This document shows, one piece after another, positions 32,355 through 43,107 of a stretch of DNA of 64,000 nt. Under the pieces are notes generated by a model. That model had not been told where the DNA came from and did no database searches. It was given only the letters and a program-made list of their open reading frames with translations. The DNA is from Gambelia wislizenii (lineage: Eukaryota > Chordata > Lepidosauria > Squamata > Crotaphytidae), in contig JAUMIR010000003.1 of assembly GCA_030847615.1 (NCBI GenBank), positions 336,789,756 through 336,853,755 on the forward strand, read 5' to 3'. A program made the position numbers and the translations under genes. Numbering within the stretch: the first letter of the stretch is position 1; each line of letters opens with the position of its first letter.

Positions 32355-32896
32355 GGACTTTATCAAATCATTAAATTTGGAGTCATAATGATGCCACATA
32401 AACGCAAAAGGGCTCATGTACCACATGACATCCCCCTTTCATGTTTATGTCCCTGCCAAAACCCATACTTTTTAATTGACGGCTAAAGCCATCAGTAGAT
32501 CCCTGGTGGCACGTTAGTGCTGTCATTGCTGGTGTGTGAAACCTTGTGTCATTGTACTCACATCAATGCATCAAGAATGGCCGGTCTGGTGCGAACATTT
32601 CCAGGTGAGATCGTGACATCCTGGTAAGTGACACACTTTTTATAACCCTCCCTGGGTTACCTGTAAGTTTTAAAGTGTGTTTTTGTGCCACCTTGTGTGT
32701 GTTCTTTTTGTTCTGTTTTTTTAATTTTCCATGCAATGATGTCTCGCGATAATGCATGGAATTTCTTTCATTGCTGGGGAAGCCTTTGCCAGGAAAGCAA
32801 GGTGAGTGCGGTAGAGGGTGTTCTTATGCTGTAATAAAAAAAGGATTTTTTTATGCCAGCAAAAGAACACTTTAAGAGGCTTGTCTGATAAAGTCC
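32355..32896. mobile_element. MITE-1 family copy with TTA target duplication
   Basis: The left TIR is GGACTTTATCAAATCA and the right TIR is GCTTGTCTGATAAAGTCC. TTA flanks both ends (32352-32354 and 32897-32899). The right end is followed at once by a CR1 3' end. Confidence 0.92.
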
Positions 32897-32899
32897 TTA

Positions 32900-33725
32900 G
32901 AATCATAGAATCATAGAGTTGGAAGGGGCCTCGTGGGCCATTGAGTCTAAGCCCCTGATCTATGCAGGATCTCCAGATAAAGCATCCCCACCAGGTAGCT
33001 GTCCAGCCTCTTTGCTGAAGAAGTCCAGAGAAGGAGACCCCACTACCTCTCTAGGTGATTGGTTCCTTTGCCAAACTGCTCTTACTGTCAAGAGGTTCCT
33101 TTTAATGTTCAATCAATATCTACCCTCCTGTAACTTAAAACCATTAGACCTGGTCCTACCCCTGGGGCAGCAGAGAACAAACCCACATACCCCTCTCTTT
33201 GACATTTGAAGAATGCAAAGATGTCACCCCTCAGTCTTCTTTTTACCAAGCTGAACATGGCCTGCTCCTTCAACTTTTCCTCATATGTTTTGTTCTCCAT
33301 ACCTCTTATCAGCTTTCTTCCCCTTCTCTGAACCTGCTCCAATTTATATCTATTAGGTCTATATCCTTCTGAAAATGAGGCTCCCAGAACTGAATGCATT
33401 ACTCTAGAAGAAGCCTGAACAGGGCAGAATATAGGGGGACTATTACTTCCCTTGACTGGAAACTATGCTTCTATTAATGCAGGCTAAAATAGCATTTGCA
33501 TTCTTTGCTGCAGCATCACACTGCTGGCTCATGTTCAGCTTATGAGGAACAACAATCCCAAGGACCTTTTCACATGTGATACCACTGAGGCATGTATCCC
33601 ACATCCTATAAGTGCATTTGGTTTTTGTGGCCTAAATAGTAGAATTTTGCATTTGTCTTTACTGAATTTCATGTTATTAATTTCTGTCCAGTTTTCTAGT
33701 TCATCTGGGAAATGTTTGGTCCTTT
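32900..33725 (-). repeat. CR1 LINE fragment
   Basis: Its 3' end GAATCATAGAATCATAGAG abuts the MITE-1 duplication. The minus-strand translation shows decayed CR1 C-terminal blocks (YEEKLKEQAMFSLVKRRLRG) and, further up, the RT thumb region. It is more diverged than the other CR1 copies, with several gaps. Confidence 0.85.
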
Positions 33726-34147
33726 AGATATTTTGGACTTAAGGTCCCAATAAGCGATTGTGGGAGCTGAAGTCTAACACATCTAGAGGGTTAAAGCTTT
33801 TCTCCGAATGAAACACACTGACCTTTCTTTTTTGAAATCACACAGTGGTTTTCTTACTGTTCCTGAGAGAACCCTGGCATTTCTTGGGAACTTATTAAGA
33901 GGAAGTCACCGACTATGGACAGTAAGCACAATTACAAATTCTGGTATCAACTTGCAAAGTGCAGCCCCTAGGATGTAGGGACAATTGAACATGTTCTTTC
34001 CACCTATCTTATTAAAGTTAAACTACTTATTTTTCAGCCAGTATAATCACTTGCATATTAGTGTTGTTCTGTTGCCTATGTTAGGTCTTGAAATTGGCAC
34101 ATTATACAAACAAAATACAGCATCCAGCCTGTAAAAATATGGCCTGA
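33726..34147. other. No recognised gene or repeat
   Basis: Intron 1 sequence. Nothing recognised. Confidence 0.45.
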
Positions 34148-34657
34148 TTGGAGATTCCAGATTCTAGCCATGGTCCTAGGAAACATCTATACCGTTTAAT
34201 AACTAAGGGTGGACTTATCTCCTGTGGCAGGAGGATTGAGAGGGGGGCAAGGAACCTGGCAGCCCTTGCGAAAAAGCTGAAGAAAGGCCTTGTTACCTAC
34301 TCTGATAGCCCTCATCTTGGAATATCCAATAATTGGCTGTATTTAATAATTTGGCTCAGTGTGGCCATCCATGTGGTTCAGGTAAACCAGGGACCCCCAA
34401 ATACCAAGGTGGGATTCATGTATGACCGGGGGGGCGGCCTTTGGAAATTTTCTGAAACCAGATACTCAAATCAGAACTTAACACTTGGAGGTGAGTCATT
34501 CACTAATCCATTCAACAATAGCAGAGTCCTTAATGCTTGTAAAATGGGTCCTTCTTTCCCTCGTCCCTGCCAACAAAAGACCTGGCCTGTTCCTATTAAA
34601 TTCGAAATACTGTACCTATTAATGATCATTAACTCTTCTGGAGCACCCATTGTCTAA
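34148..34657 (+). pseudogene. Possible retroviral envelope-like remnant
   Basis: An open stretch of 169 codons has a basic segment (about residues 25-50) and a hydrophobic leader-like run at about 63-80. After that come three potential N-glycosylation sites (NLT, NNS, NSS) and scattered cysteines. This layout resembles the leader and start of an envelope surface protein. I do not recognise a specific family, and the rest of such a protein is absent. A polyadenylation signal AATAAA lies downstream at about 35023. It is a remnant at most, with no sign of function. Confidence 0.3.
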
Positions 34658-35224
34658 CTCTGGGAACCTCAGAGAACCATTGTATTTCACTCAAACTCCC
34701 ATCCCTCCAGGGGGAATTATTTCATATAAATATCACCCTAAAACACCACCCAAGTGCGTACAGATTCCCTTTCTATCGACTCCACAGCAGTGTGTAGCCA
34801 AGTGCACAGTTCATCTTCCTCTCAAATTCACGTCAGACTGTAGCCATCCCATCTTCCAGACCCCTCACTGTCAGTGTGATCTCAACTCTGCAGTATCAGT
34901 ACAGTATAACCCACCATCCCCTTACTCTATTCCTGTATCCAAATATTTCCAACTATCTTTGATAGCCTTGTGTGAGTGTCTGAGCCTGAGTATTTGTATG
35001 AATTCTGTTAATATTAATTTCCAATAAAGATCATTTAGCTGTACCTTTTGGCTTAGAATCCCCTCTGTTATTACCAGTATACATAGGTTAAAAGGTTCCG
35101 CTGTTGCCTGGCCTTTCACATACCAAGTTGAGTTAATTAAAATTCCCCCAAATTAATATTAGGACATCTGAGGATCCCTACAGACCTCTAGCAAGTCGGG
35201 TAACAGCCTGCTACAACACTATGA

Positions 35225-35300
35225 TTCAGAGTCATCATATTATTTTAAAATATTTATATCCTGCCCTATATCAAAGGATCTCAAAATGACATACAATTTC
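35225..35300 (-). repeat. Short L2-like 3' end
   Basis: TTTATATCCTGCCCTATATC is the inverse of the common GGGCAGGATATAAA-type LINE tail. Only about 75 bp remain. Confidence 0.4.
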
Positions 35301-35302
35301 TC

Positions 35303-35862
35303 CTCTCTGGCTTTTCTTCGCAAACGAAGATTCAGGAAGGACTCATCCCGCGCTTTCTTCAAGCGCGCTGATCACTAAAAAGGCCAATCCGAGATAAACA
35401 AGTCCGGTTGCAAAAAGCACAGCAGAAGGTCTCCTTGGGTGATGTTTTTGGGTTGTGATTCTTTCTGCGTTGTCGTTTCTCTTCAAGACTTGTTCGTCGT
35501 GAGTTCTCAAATAAGGCTGCAGCATTGTGGATAGTGCGTCTCCATGCCTCCCGATGTGAGGCCAGGGCGGACCACTGTTGGTGATCAATTTGGCCAAGCC
35601 TGAGATGTTGTTTCAGGAAGTCCTTGTATCACTTTTTTGGAGCGCCCCTCTTACGCTGACCCGTGGCGAGTTCACCGTAGAGTAGTATTTTTGGGAGGCG
35701 ATGGTCCTCCATCCTAGAAACGTGCCCTGCCCAGCGCAGCTGTGTTCTCAATATCATGGCCTCAGTGCTGGTGATCCCTGCTTGCTCAAGGACAGCAACA
35801 TTCGTCACATAGTCAGTCCAGTGTATATTTAAGATTGTGCGTAGACAGCGCTAAAAGATTTT
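35303..35862 (-). repeat. LINE 3' fragment with C-terminal zinc finger, copy 1
   Basis: The minus strand encodes the end of a non-LTR reverse-transcriptase protein: VLEQAGITS and MILRTQLRWAG blocks, then WSALASH, and a terminal CxLCxRTCLSRIGL zinc-finger-like motif. It is near identical to 38313-38955 but shorter at its upstream end, and it is broken by small gaps. I do not assign the clade. Confidence 0.75.
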
Positions 35863-36915
35863 CATAGAATCATAGAATTGCAGAATTGGAAGAGACCACG
35901 AGGGCCATCCAGTCCAACCCCCTGCCATGCAGGAAATCACGATCAAAGCATCCCCGACAGATGGCCATCTAGCCTCTGTTTAAAGACCTCCAAGGAAGGA
36001 GACCCTACCACACTCCGAGGGAGTGCGTTCCACTGCCGAACAGCTCTTACTGTCAAAAAGTTCCTCCTAATGTTGAGGTGGAATCTCTGTTCCTGGAGCT
36101 TCCACCCATTGCTCCGTGTTCCAGTCTCTGGAGCAGCAGAAAACAAGCCTGCTCCATCCTCAGCGTGACATCCCTTCAAATACTTAAACAGGGCTATCAT
36201 ATCGCCTCTTAACCGTCTTTTTTCCAGGCTAAACATACCCAGCTCCCTAAGTCTCTCCTCATAAGGCATCATTTCCAGACCTTTCACCATTTTAGTTGCC
36301 CTTCTCTGGACACGCTCCAATTTGTCAATATCCTTTTTTTAATTGTGGTGCCCAGAACTGGACACAGTATTCTAAGTGAGGTCTGACCAAGGCAGAATAG
36401 AGTGGCACTATTACTTCCCTTGATCTAGACACTATACTTCTATTGATACAGCCCAAAATCGCATTGGCCTTTTTAGCTGCCGCATCGCACTGTTGGCTCA
36501 TGTTCAACTTGTGGTCTACTAGGACTCCGAGATCCCTTTCGCACGTGGTCTCATTCAGCCAGGTCTCTCCCATCCTATATTTATGCATTTCATTTTTCCG
36601 CCCTAAATGCAGTACTTTACATTTCTCCGTATTGAATTTCAGTTTGTTAGCTTTGGCCCAGCTCTCCAGTCTATCCAGGTCATTCTGAATTTTGATCCTG
36701 TCCTCTAGGGTATTAGCTACTCCTCCAAATTTCATGTCATCTGCAAATTTGATAAGTATGCCCCTAATTCCCTCATCCAAGTCATTGATAAAGATGTTGA
36801 ATAGCAGTGGGCCCAGGACAGAACCCTGTGGCACCCCACTGGTCACATCTTTCCAAGACGAAGAGGAGCCACTGCTGAGCACCCTTTGGGTTCGGCCGGT
36901 CAATCAATTACAAAT
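35863..36915 (-). repeat. CR1 LINE, 1.05 kb with RT core
   Basis: This minus-strand copy keeps two long open blocks separated by one lesion at about 36321-36341. The upper block (36325-36903) has TSGVPQGSVLGPLLFNIFIN and the catalytic FADD of the RT, then WAKANKLKFNTEKCKVLHLG. The lower block (35943-36320) is the C-terminal domain [20 protein letters not shown]. The 3' end is TCATAGAATCATAGAATTG. It is among the least decayed CR1s here. Confidence 0.95.
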
Positions 36916-37290
36916 CCAGTAGGAATAGTTTTAAAAGACAAAAAGCATATTAAACAGTTTACCACTTAAAACGAGACAATTTAAAATAATTTAAAGCCAT
37001 TACACATACACAAACTTGGATGAAATCAATAAGGCCCTTAAGTCTTTAATAAAAAGCCACATTTTGACTTGATGCCAGAATGACACCAACATTGGAGGAT
37101 ATTCTATAGCCAGTGTGCTGTAGTAGAGAAGGCTCTCTCCCTTGGTATATTGTCCATGCCAGTTGAACAACGAGGAGTTCGCATCTATAACATCCCTGAG
37201 AGGTGACCAATCCATTCAATTTCTCTTTTAAAATATCCAAGGAAGGAGATTCTACCACTATCCAAGGGAGTCCTCTGAGCTACTCTGTGC
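36916..37290 (-). repeat. LINE 3' fragment (L2-like)
   Basis: Minus-strand segments such as CCAATGTTGGTGTCATTCTG and AAAATGTGGCTTTTTATTAA resemble L2-type 3' coding and UTR sequence. A related block with ACCAACATTGG is at 59440-59640. Confidence 0.5.
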
Positions 37291-37617
37291 ATGATATAGG
37301 CAGAAGAATAGGCGAGTAAGCAAAATTAATAAAGACCTGCTTGCCAATGTAGAGTCCCACACACCTCAAAAATAGTTCCATGGAGTCCCTGAATTTAACT
37401 GTTTCCATGCTGTTTCTTTACTTTCAATAAATCCCTATGAGTTCAAAATTTGATTCAAATGAATCTCAAACCCCACAGGGGGAAGAGGTGTGTGTGTGTG
37501 GAATTTCTTATACTTAAAATTATTTTTTTAATTAAAATTAAATTTTAAATAGTGGTGTTGGGATCCCAAAGCATGTGGTTAGCTTCTAAGATGAGTGAAG
37601 TAGTGCTCCACTCTTAA

Positions 37618-38108
37618 GGACTTTATCAGATGGGCCCCTATAAATGTTCTTTTGCCGCATAAAAGAATCCATTTTTGTGCCAGCCCTGTTCACTTCCTTG
37701 TTTGAAATCCCACAAGACTTCATCGCGCAGGAAAGTCAAGCATAAAACAAAAAAAGAAAACATTAAAAGTGACACAAAGCACAAAAACACACTTAAAAGC
37801 TTCCAAGTAAACCAGGGAAAGTTAAAAAAAAGTGTGTCACCTTCCAGGATATCATGATCTCACCCAGAAGCATTCTGGCCGATCCGGCCATTGACAGAGT
37901 AAATATGAGAAAAAACCCCCGTGAGGTTTCATACGCCAGCTAGGCTGGCAAAAAAAATCACAGCCGATCTATTGATGGCTTGTCCCATCAATGAAATAGC
38001 TTATTGGCAGGACATAAACACAAAAGGGCAACATCAGCTGATATGCACACCCTTTCACATTTTTGTGGCGTTGTTATGATGCCGTTTTCTGTGTGTCTGA
38101 TAAAGTCC
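37618..38108. mobile_element. MITE-1 family copy
   Basis: The left TIR is GGACTTTATCAGATGG and the right TIR is GTGTCTGATAAAGTCC. It contains CAAGTAAACCAGGGAAAG and CCGATCTATTGATGGC and is one of the shorter copies (about 490 bp). The flanking trinucleotides TAA and ATA do not match. Confidence 0.9.
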
Positions 38109-38312
38109 ATAGATTATAAAGAACCTTTTACCTATGACTCCACCCTACCAGTGTAAAGCATTGAAAGACACTCTTCCTTCCAGCTGCCCCCAAGTATATA
38201 TGTACTAATCTGATGCTGCTAATTCAAGGGCCGGGACTAGAGAGGATGCAGCCTAGTAGCCAATTTACTCCCACCCTATTGCTTAAATATGTATATACAT
38301 ATGTCTCTCTCT

Positions 38313-38955
38313 CTCTGGCTTTCCTTCGCAAACGAAGATTCAGGAAGGATTCATCCCACGTTTTCTGCAAGCGCGCTGATGACTAAAAAGGCCAATCCGA
38401 GATAAACAAGTCCGGTTGCATAAAGCACAGCAGAAGGTCTCCTTGGGTGATGTTTCTGGGTTGTGATTCTTTCTGCGTTGTCGTTTCTCTTCAAAACTTG
38501 TTCGGCGTGAGTTCTCAAATAAGGCTGCAGCATTGTGGATAGTGCGTCTCCATGCCTCCCAATGTGAGGCCAGGGTGGACCACTGTTGGTGATCAATTTG
38601 GCCGAGCCTGAGATGTTCTTTCAGGGAGTCTTTGTATCGCTTTTTCGCTTCTTAAGCTGACCTGTGGCGAGTTCACCGTAGAGTAGTATTTTTGGGAGGC
38701 GATGGTCCTCCATCCTAGAAAGGTGCCCTGCCCAGCGCAGCTGTGTTCTCAATATCATGGCCTCAATGCTGGTGATCCCTGCTTGCTCAACGACAGCAAC
38801 ATTCGTCACATAGTCAGTCCAGTGTATATTTAGGATTGTGCGTATACAGCGCTGATGGAAGTGTTCGAGGAGTCGTAAGTGGTGGCGATAGGTGACCCAT
38901 GTTTCAGACCCATAGAGGAGAATAGACAGTACAATGACTCTATACACACTGTTTT
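38313..38955 (-). repeat. LINE 3' fragment with C-terminal zinc finger, copy 2
   Basis: It is longer than copy 1 at 35303. The minus strand encodes LLYGSETWVTYRHHLRLLEH, then HQRCIRTILNIHWTDYVTN, then MILRTQLRWAGHLSRMEDHR, followed by the terminal C2H2-like region. A stop and a small gap lie around 38610-38650. It is about 95 percent alike to copy 1 by eye. Confidence 0.8.
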
Positions 38956-39391
38956 AAGTATGTATATATTATGTATAAAACAAGCCCACTGTGTCTCTCA
39001 AAATTTTTGTACTCAGTCCTTCTTTCAGGCTTTGGCTGCTCAACCACATATATGTGTATGGATATGTGAACTGGAGTGACTAGAAATTAAAGCCTTAAAA
39101 AAAACAGGTGCATCCTTCCCTCCTCCTTTAACAGATAACTCCCATTCTCTTCCCCACTTCATATCACTCACCAAGTCCATCCCAGCAGGGGGCCAGGGAA
39201 TATGACCAAAAGGCCACAGTTCAGTGGTAGAGTCTATGCTTTGCATGCAGAAGGCCCACATACGTTTAGGCCCTGGCATCTCCCAATAGGGTTGGGAAAA
39301 CCCTGCCTGAAACCAGGTGACTTGTTGGCAATCAGTTGAGACAATAAAAGTCATACATGTTTGAATCAGTCTAAGGTAGCAAATACCCTTG

Positions 39392-41236
39392 AATCACAGA
39401 ATCATAGAGTTAGAAAAGACCACAAGGGCCATCTAGTCCAATCCCCTGCCATGCAGGAATACACAATCAAAGCATTCCTGACAGACCGTCATCCAGCCTC
39501 TGCTTAAAAGCCTCCAAAGAAGGAACTCCACCACACTCTGAGGCAGTGCATTCCACTGCTGAACAGCTCTTACTGTCAGGAAGTTTTTCCTCATGTTTAG
39601 GTGGAATCTCTTTTCCTGTAGTTTGAGTCTATTGCTCTGTGTCCTAGCCTCTGGAGCAGCAGAAAACAACCTCCTCCATCCTCAGTATGATATTCCTTCA
39701 AATATGTCACCTCTTAACCTCCTCTTCTCCAGGCTAAACATACCCAGCTCCCTAAGCTGCTCCTCATAGGGCATGGCCTCCATACCTTTTACCATTTTGG
39801 TTGCCCTCTTCTGGACAATTCCAGCTTATCAGTGTCCTTCTTGAATTGTGGTGCCCAGAACTGGACACAGTATTCCAAAGCAGAATAGAGTGGCACTATT
39901 ATTTCCCTCGATCTAGATGCTATACTCCTATTAATGCAGCCTAGAGTCACATTGGCTTTTTTTTTGCTGCTGCATCACACTGCTGACTCATGTTCACCTT
40001 GTGGTCCACTAAGACTCCTAGATCCCCTTTGCATGCACTGCTATCAAGCCGGGTGTCACCCATCCTATATCTGTGCATTTCATTTTTACTGCCCAAGTGT
40101 AGTATCCTATATTTCTCCCTGTTGAACTTCATTTCGTTGGTTTTTGCCCAGCTTTCTAATCTGTTAAGGTCATTTTGGATTCTAATCCTGTCCTCTGGGG
40201 TATTAGCTACCCCTCCTAATTTGATGTAATTTGCAAAGTTGATAAGCATGCTCTCTGTTCCCTCATCCAATTCATTAATAAAGATGTTGAATAGCACTGG
40301 GTCCAGGACAGAACCCTGGCACCCCACTGGTCACTTTTCTCCAGGATGAAGAGTAGCCACTGGTGACTACCCTTTGGGTTTGGTTGGTCAACCAATTACA
40401 AATCGACCTAACAGTCACATTGTCTATGCCACATGTTGCTAACTTTTTTGCAAGAATATCATGGGGGACCTTGTCAAAAGTCTTACTGAAAGCAAGATAT
40501 ACTACATCCACAGCATTCCCTTAATCTACCAAGCTTGTAACTCTATTAAAAAGAGAGATAAGATGAGTTTGGCATGACTTGTTTTTTGAGTAACCCATGT
40601 TGACTTTTAGTGATCACAGCATTCCCTTCTAAGTGCTTAAGACTTCCCTTTTCCTCTGTATAACAAACTCCAGGAGAACATGATCACTCTCTCCTAAGGA
40701 ACCTGCCACTTCCACACCGTTAACCAGATCATCCCCATTGGTTAGGATCAGATCTAAAACAGCTATTCCCCTCGTTGCCTCTTCTGGACAATGAAATTGT
40801 CTGCAAGGCAAGTGAGGAATTTGTTGGACATTAAATTTTTGGCAGAGTTGGACTTCCAACAAATATCAGGATAGCTGAAATTTCCCATTACTACTGCATC
40901 TCTCCTTTCTGGATATGTGGTCATCTGTTCCAGGAAGGCTTCGTCCAAGTCCTCAGTTTGGTTTGGAGGTTTGTAGTAGATCCACACAATGACATCCCTG
41001 CTGTTTCTCTTCCCTTTGATTTTTATCCAGATGCTCTCAACCTGGCTCCCAGGATTTAAGTCATGGATCTCCTCACTGGTGTACACATCCCTAACATATA
41101 ATGCTACTCCACCTCCCTTCCTGTTTGGTCTATTTCTCTGAAATAGGTTATACCCCTCTATAACTATATTCCAATCGTGAGACTCATACCACCAGGTTTC
41201 AGTGATGCCTATTATACTAGCTATACCTGGTGTAAC
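39392..41236 (-). repeat. CR1 LINE, 1.85 kb, internally deleted, endonuclease plus RT
   Basis: Minus strand, from the upstream end: endonuclease with ITETWW and [12 protein letters not shown] (MGDFN is usual, so the Asp is lost), then [12 protein letters not shown] deletion follows that removes the linker and the start of the RT. Next is the RT with YLAFSKTFDKVPHD, where the catalytic motif-A Asp is Ala, and a damaged GVP block. Last are the [14 protein letters not shown] region and the C-terminal domain. The 3' end is AATCACAGAATCATAGAG. It is non-functional. Confidence 0.93.
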
Positions 41237-41247
41237 ATACACCGTTA

Positions 41248-41382
41248 TCTACATATATAAAACTCTTCAATATGTTTCCGTTCCCACTCTGCTGATTTGC
41301 TGCTTAGGAAACATGTCAAGACTACAATCATTTGACGCATTAATATATAACCTTTCAAATAAACTACACCGGGTACAGCTAG
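41248..41382 (+). mobile_element. Candidate mini-Helitron (135 bp)
   Basis: The left end TCTACATATATAAAACTC follows A, and the right end CACCGGGTACAGCTAG is followed by T. The 5'-TC, 3'-CTAG and A/T insertion site are the Helitron rules, and both terminal sequences resemble animal Helitron ends. No clear hairpin before CTAG was seen. It sits between a CR1 and a C/A-rich repeat. Confidence 0.45.
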
Positions 41383-41402
41383 TTTTATATCGAGAGGGTC
41401 TC

Positions 41403-41965
41403 CATGCTACACACACACACACCACATTACATCCTCCATGCTACATACCCACCCATCCCACGCTACACCCCCCCATGCTACACTCCTCCACACTACACAC
41501 CCACCCACACCCACATGCTACACACACACACCATGCTAGACACAACCACCCACCCCACACTATATCCCCCACGCTGCACATACACACCTAACGCTACCCC
41601 CCCACTACACACCCACCCCTCCACACTACAAACCCACTCCACACTACACCCCCACGCTACACACACACCCATCCCATGCTACCCACCCCATGCTACAGAC
41701 ACACACACACACACACACTACCTCCATGCTATAACCCACCCACCCCATGCAACAGACACACATATCCCACCTGCTACCCCCCCACACTATACACCCACCA
41801 GCCCCATGCAACAGACACCCCCCTAATGCTACATCCCACCATGCTAAACACACACCCCACGCTGGACACACACACACACCCCACACTATACACACACACA
41901 CACCACACCACACTACAGCCCCCTGCTACATCTCCCCCCACTACACACACACACACACCTCTCGC
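41403..41965. repeat. C/A-rich degenerate minisatellite
   Basis: About 560 bp almost without G on the plus strand, built from variants of CCCCACGCTACACACACACC with unit lengths of roughly 20-35 bp and embedded CA repeats. The strong strand bias leaves long open frames on both strands, which I do not treat as genes. Confidence 0.85.
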
Positions 41966-42062
41966 TGGAGAGTCTCTCTGCTGCCACCATGTTTAGAAAG
42001 GCCTTGAAGCTTTTCACATTTCCACCCCCAATGTGTTGATTGGCTGCCCGAGGGAGAGCTTT

Positions 42063-42569
42063 GATTGTCTAGGCGATGCAGGGTTTTGGCCCCGTTTCTA
42101 GTCCAAACTGTCAAGATGATCTCCAGGCAGTTCCAATGAGAATCTGGGGCAAATACCCGTTAAAACGGAGTGAACATGTGGTAAAACAATTCACCATTTG
42201 CTGCAGTTCTTCTGGAGAAAATGGTGAGTTCCGTTACTGCAACGGGGGGTGTCTGCACACACAGGCTGCACGGTGCCTTGCACAGCCATTTCCTGGCTGG
42301 ATCATGTACATCAAATCTGCTGAGGTTAAGTCACTGCGAGGCGTCCAGCCAAGTGACCATGGCCAAACACCTTGTTCCTGCCCTCAGAAGATGTGACCGG
42401 CTCAAGGAAGAGAAGCGCCAGTTCATGTGTGGGTTGCGGGTTTGTGGACACCCCTCTGTTGCTGCAATGGAAAGGGAGGTAACGGGGGGTGGGGGGATAC
42501 TCTGCAGGCCCAGGGCTGGAATACTCTGGCCAGAACGTGGAGTATTCTGGCCAGTGTAGACGAGTCCTA
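42063..42569. mobile_element. Diverged MITE-2 family copy
   Basis: The left end GATTGTCTAGGCGATGCAGG and right end CCAGTGTAGACGAGTCCT are imperfect inverted repeats. The interior shares CTCCAGGCAGT and CTGGGGCAAATAC with the other MITE-2 copies. GAATACTCTGGCCAGAACGT near the right is specific to this copy. Confidence 0.5.
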
Positions 42570-43037
42570 GGTCAGCTCTTAAAGACCATCCAATTAAACT
42601 TGCTCTGCTGAACTTAACAGAACAAACATTTCTGCAACCTGTCACATACCAGCTTCTCTCACTCTGATTCTCTTACAGTTAACTGAAGTAGTTTTCAAAG
42701 AGCTACAGTAGCTACATTAGTCTGATTCAGCATAAAATGGAAAAGGGTTTCAACCACTTTCCCTTGCCCCCTTTTCCATTTTATATTAATTTAAGGTTAA
42801 CATCATTAGTCCAGACTGAATTGTTTAGAGCCTGGCACCACAAGCACTACCGGTAAATTCAACACAGACAAACCAAACAAGAGGGAAAGCATTGGGAGAG
42901 AAAGATGTCATACACAAACACAGAACACAAAAATTAATGCATCAAAGCAGGGAGATTTGACTCATCAATACATAATACAAAAACATCTCCCTTTTGCTGT
43001 AACCTCCCTAAGTTTGAAATGTATTGCACACTCTTAC

Positions 43038-43107
43038 CATTTTGGATGACACTTAAAAGTGTGACAATGACCAGAAGGACAATGTGCCCCACAATGTCTT
43101 GGTCCAT
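43038..43107 (-). CDS. ALOX5AP: ALOX5AP exon 1 (start codon to donor)
   Basis: This is the first coding exon of the 5-lipoxygenase-activating protein. The ATG is at 43107-43105 in a strong initiation context, with A at -3 and G at +4. It encodes residues 1-23 plus one base: MDQDIVGHIV followed by a hydrophobic run ending in SVIQN. That is the start of transmembrane helix 1, and the mammalian protein begins MDQE-VG. The donor is GTAAGA just below 43038. The split codon joins exon 2 to give Ala24 where the mammalian protein has Gly. There is no signal peptide: helix 1 itself is the membrane anchor, as is usual for the MAPEG family. The next exon is about 11.4 kb away. Confidence 0.93.

Larger units (their letters stand above)
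25449..43107 (-). other. ALOX5AP: ALOX5AP (FLAP) gene span, exons 1-4
   Basis: Four exons in order on the minus strand, of 70, 100, 71 and 82 nt, splice into one open frame of 323 nt (107 codons plus 2 nt). Every boundary has a GT donor or AG acceptor, and the intron phases match: exon 1 ends one base into codon 24, exon 2 two bases into codon 57, exon 3 one base into codon 81, exon 4 two bases into codon 108. The product matches 5-lipoxygenase-activating protein, a MAPEG-family integral membrane protein of the nuclear envelope and ER that presents arachidonate to 5-lipoxygenase for leukotriene synthesis. Introns 1-3 are about 11.4, 2.9 and 3.1 kb and are full of transposons. The last coding exon (roughly 54 residues including transmembrane helix 4) was not found down to position 1. 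Confidence 0.95.

Noticed and set aside
41202..42007. Several long overlapping open frames on both strands rich in His, Thr and Pro or in Cys, Val and Gly
   Set aside because: They are produced by the G-poor C/A minisatellite, which has almost no stop codons in any frame. There is no start context, splice signal or homology.
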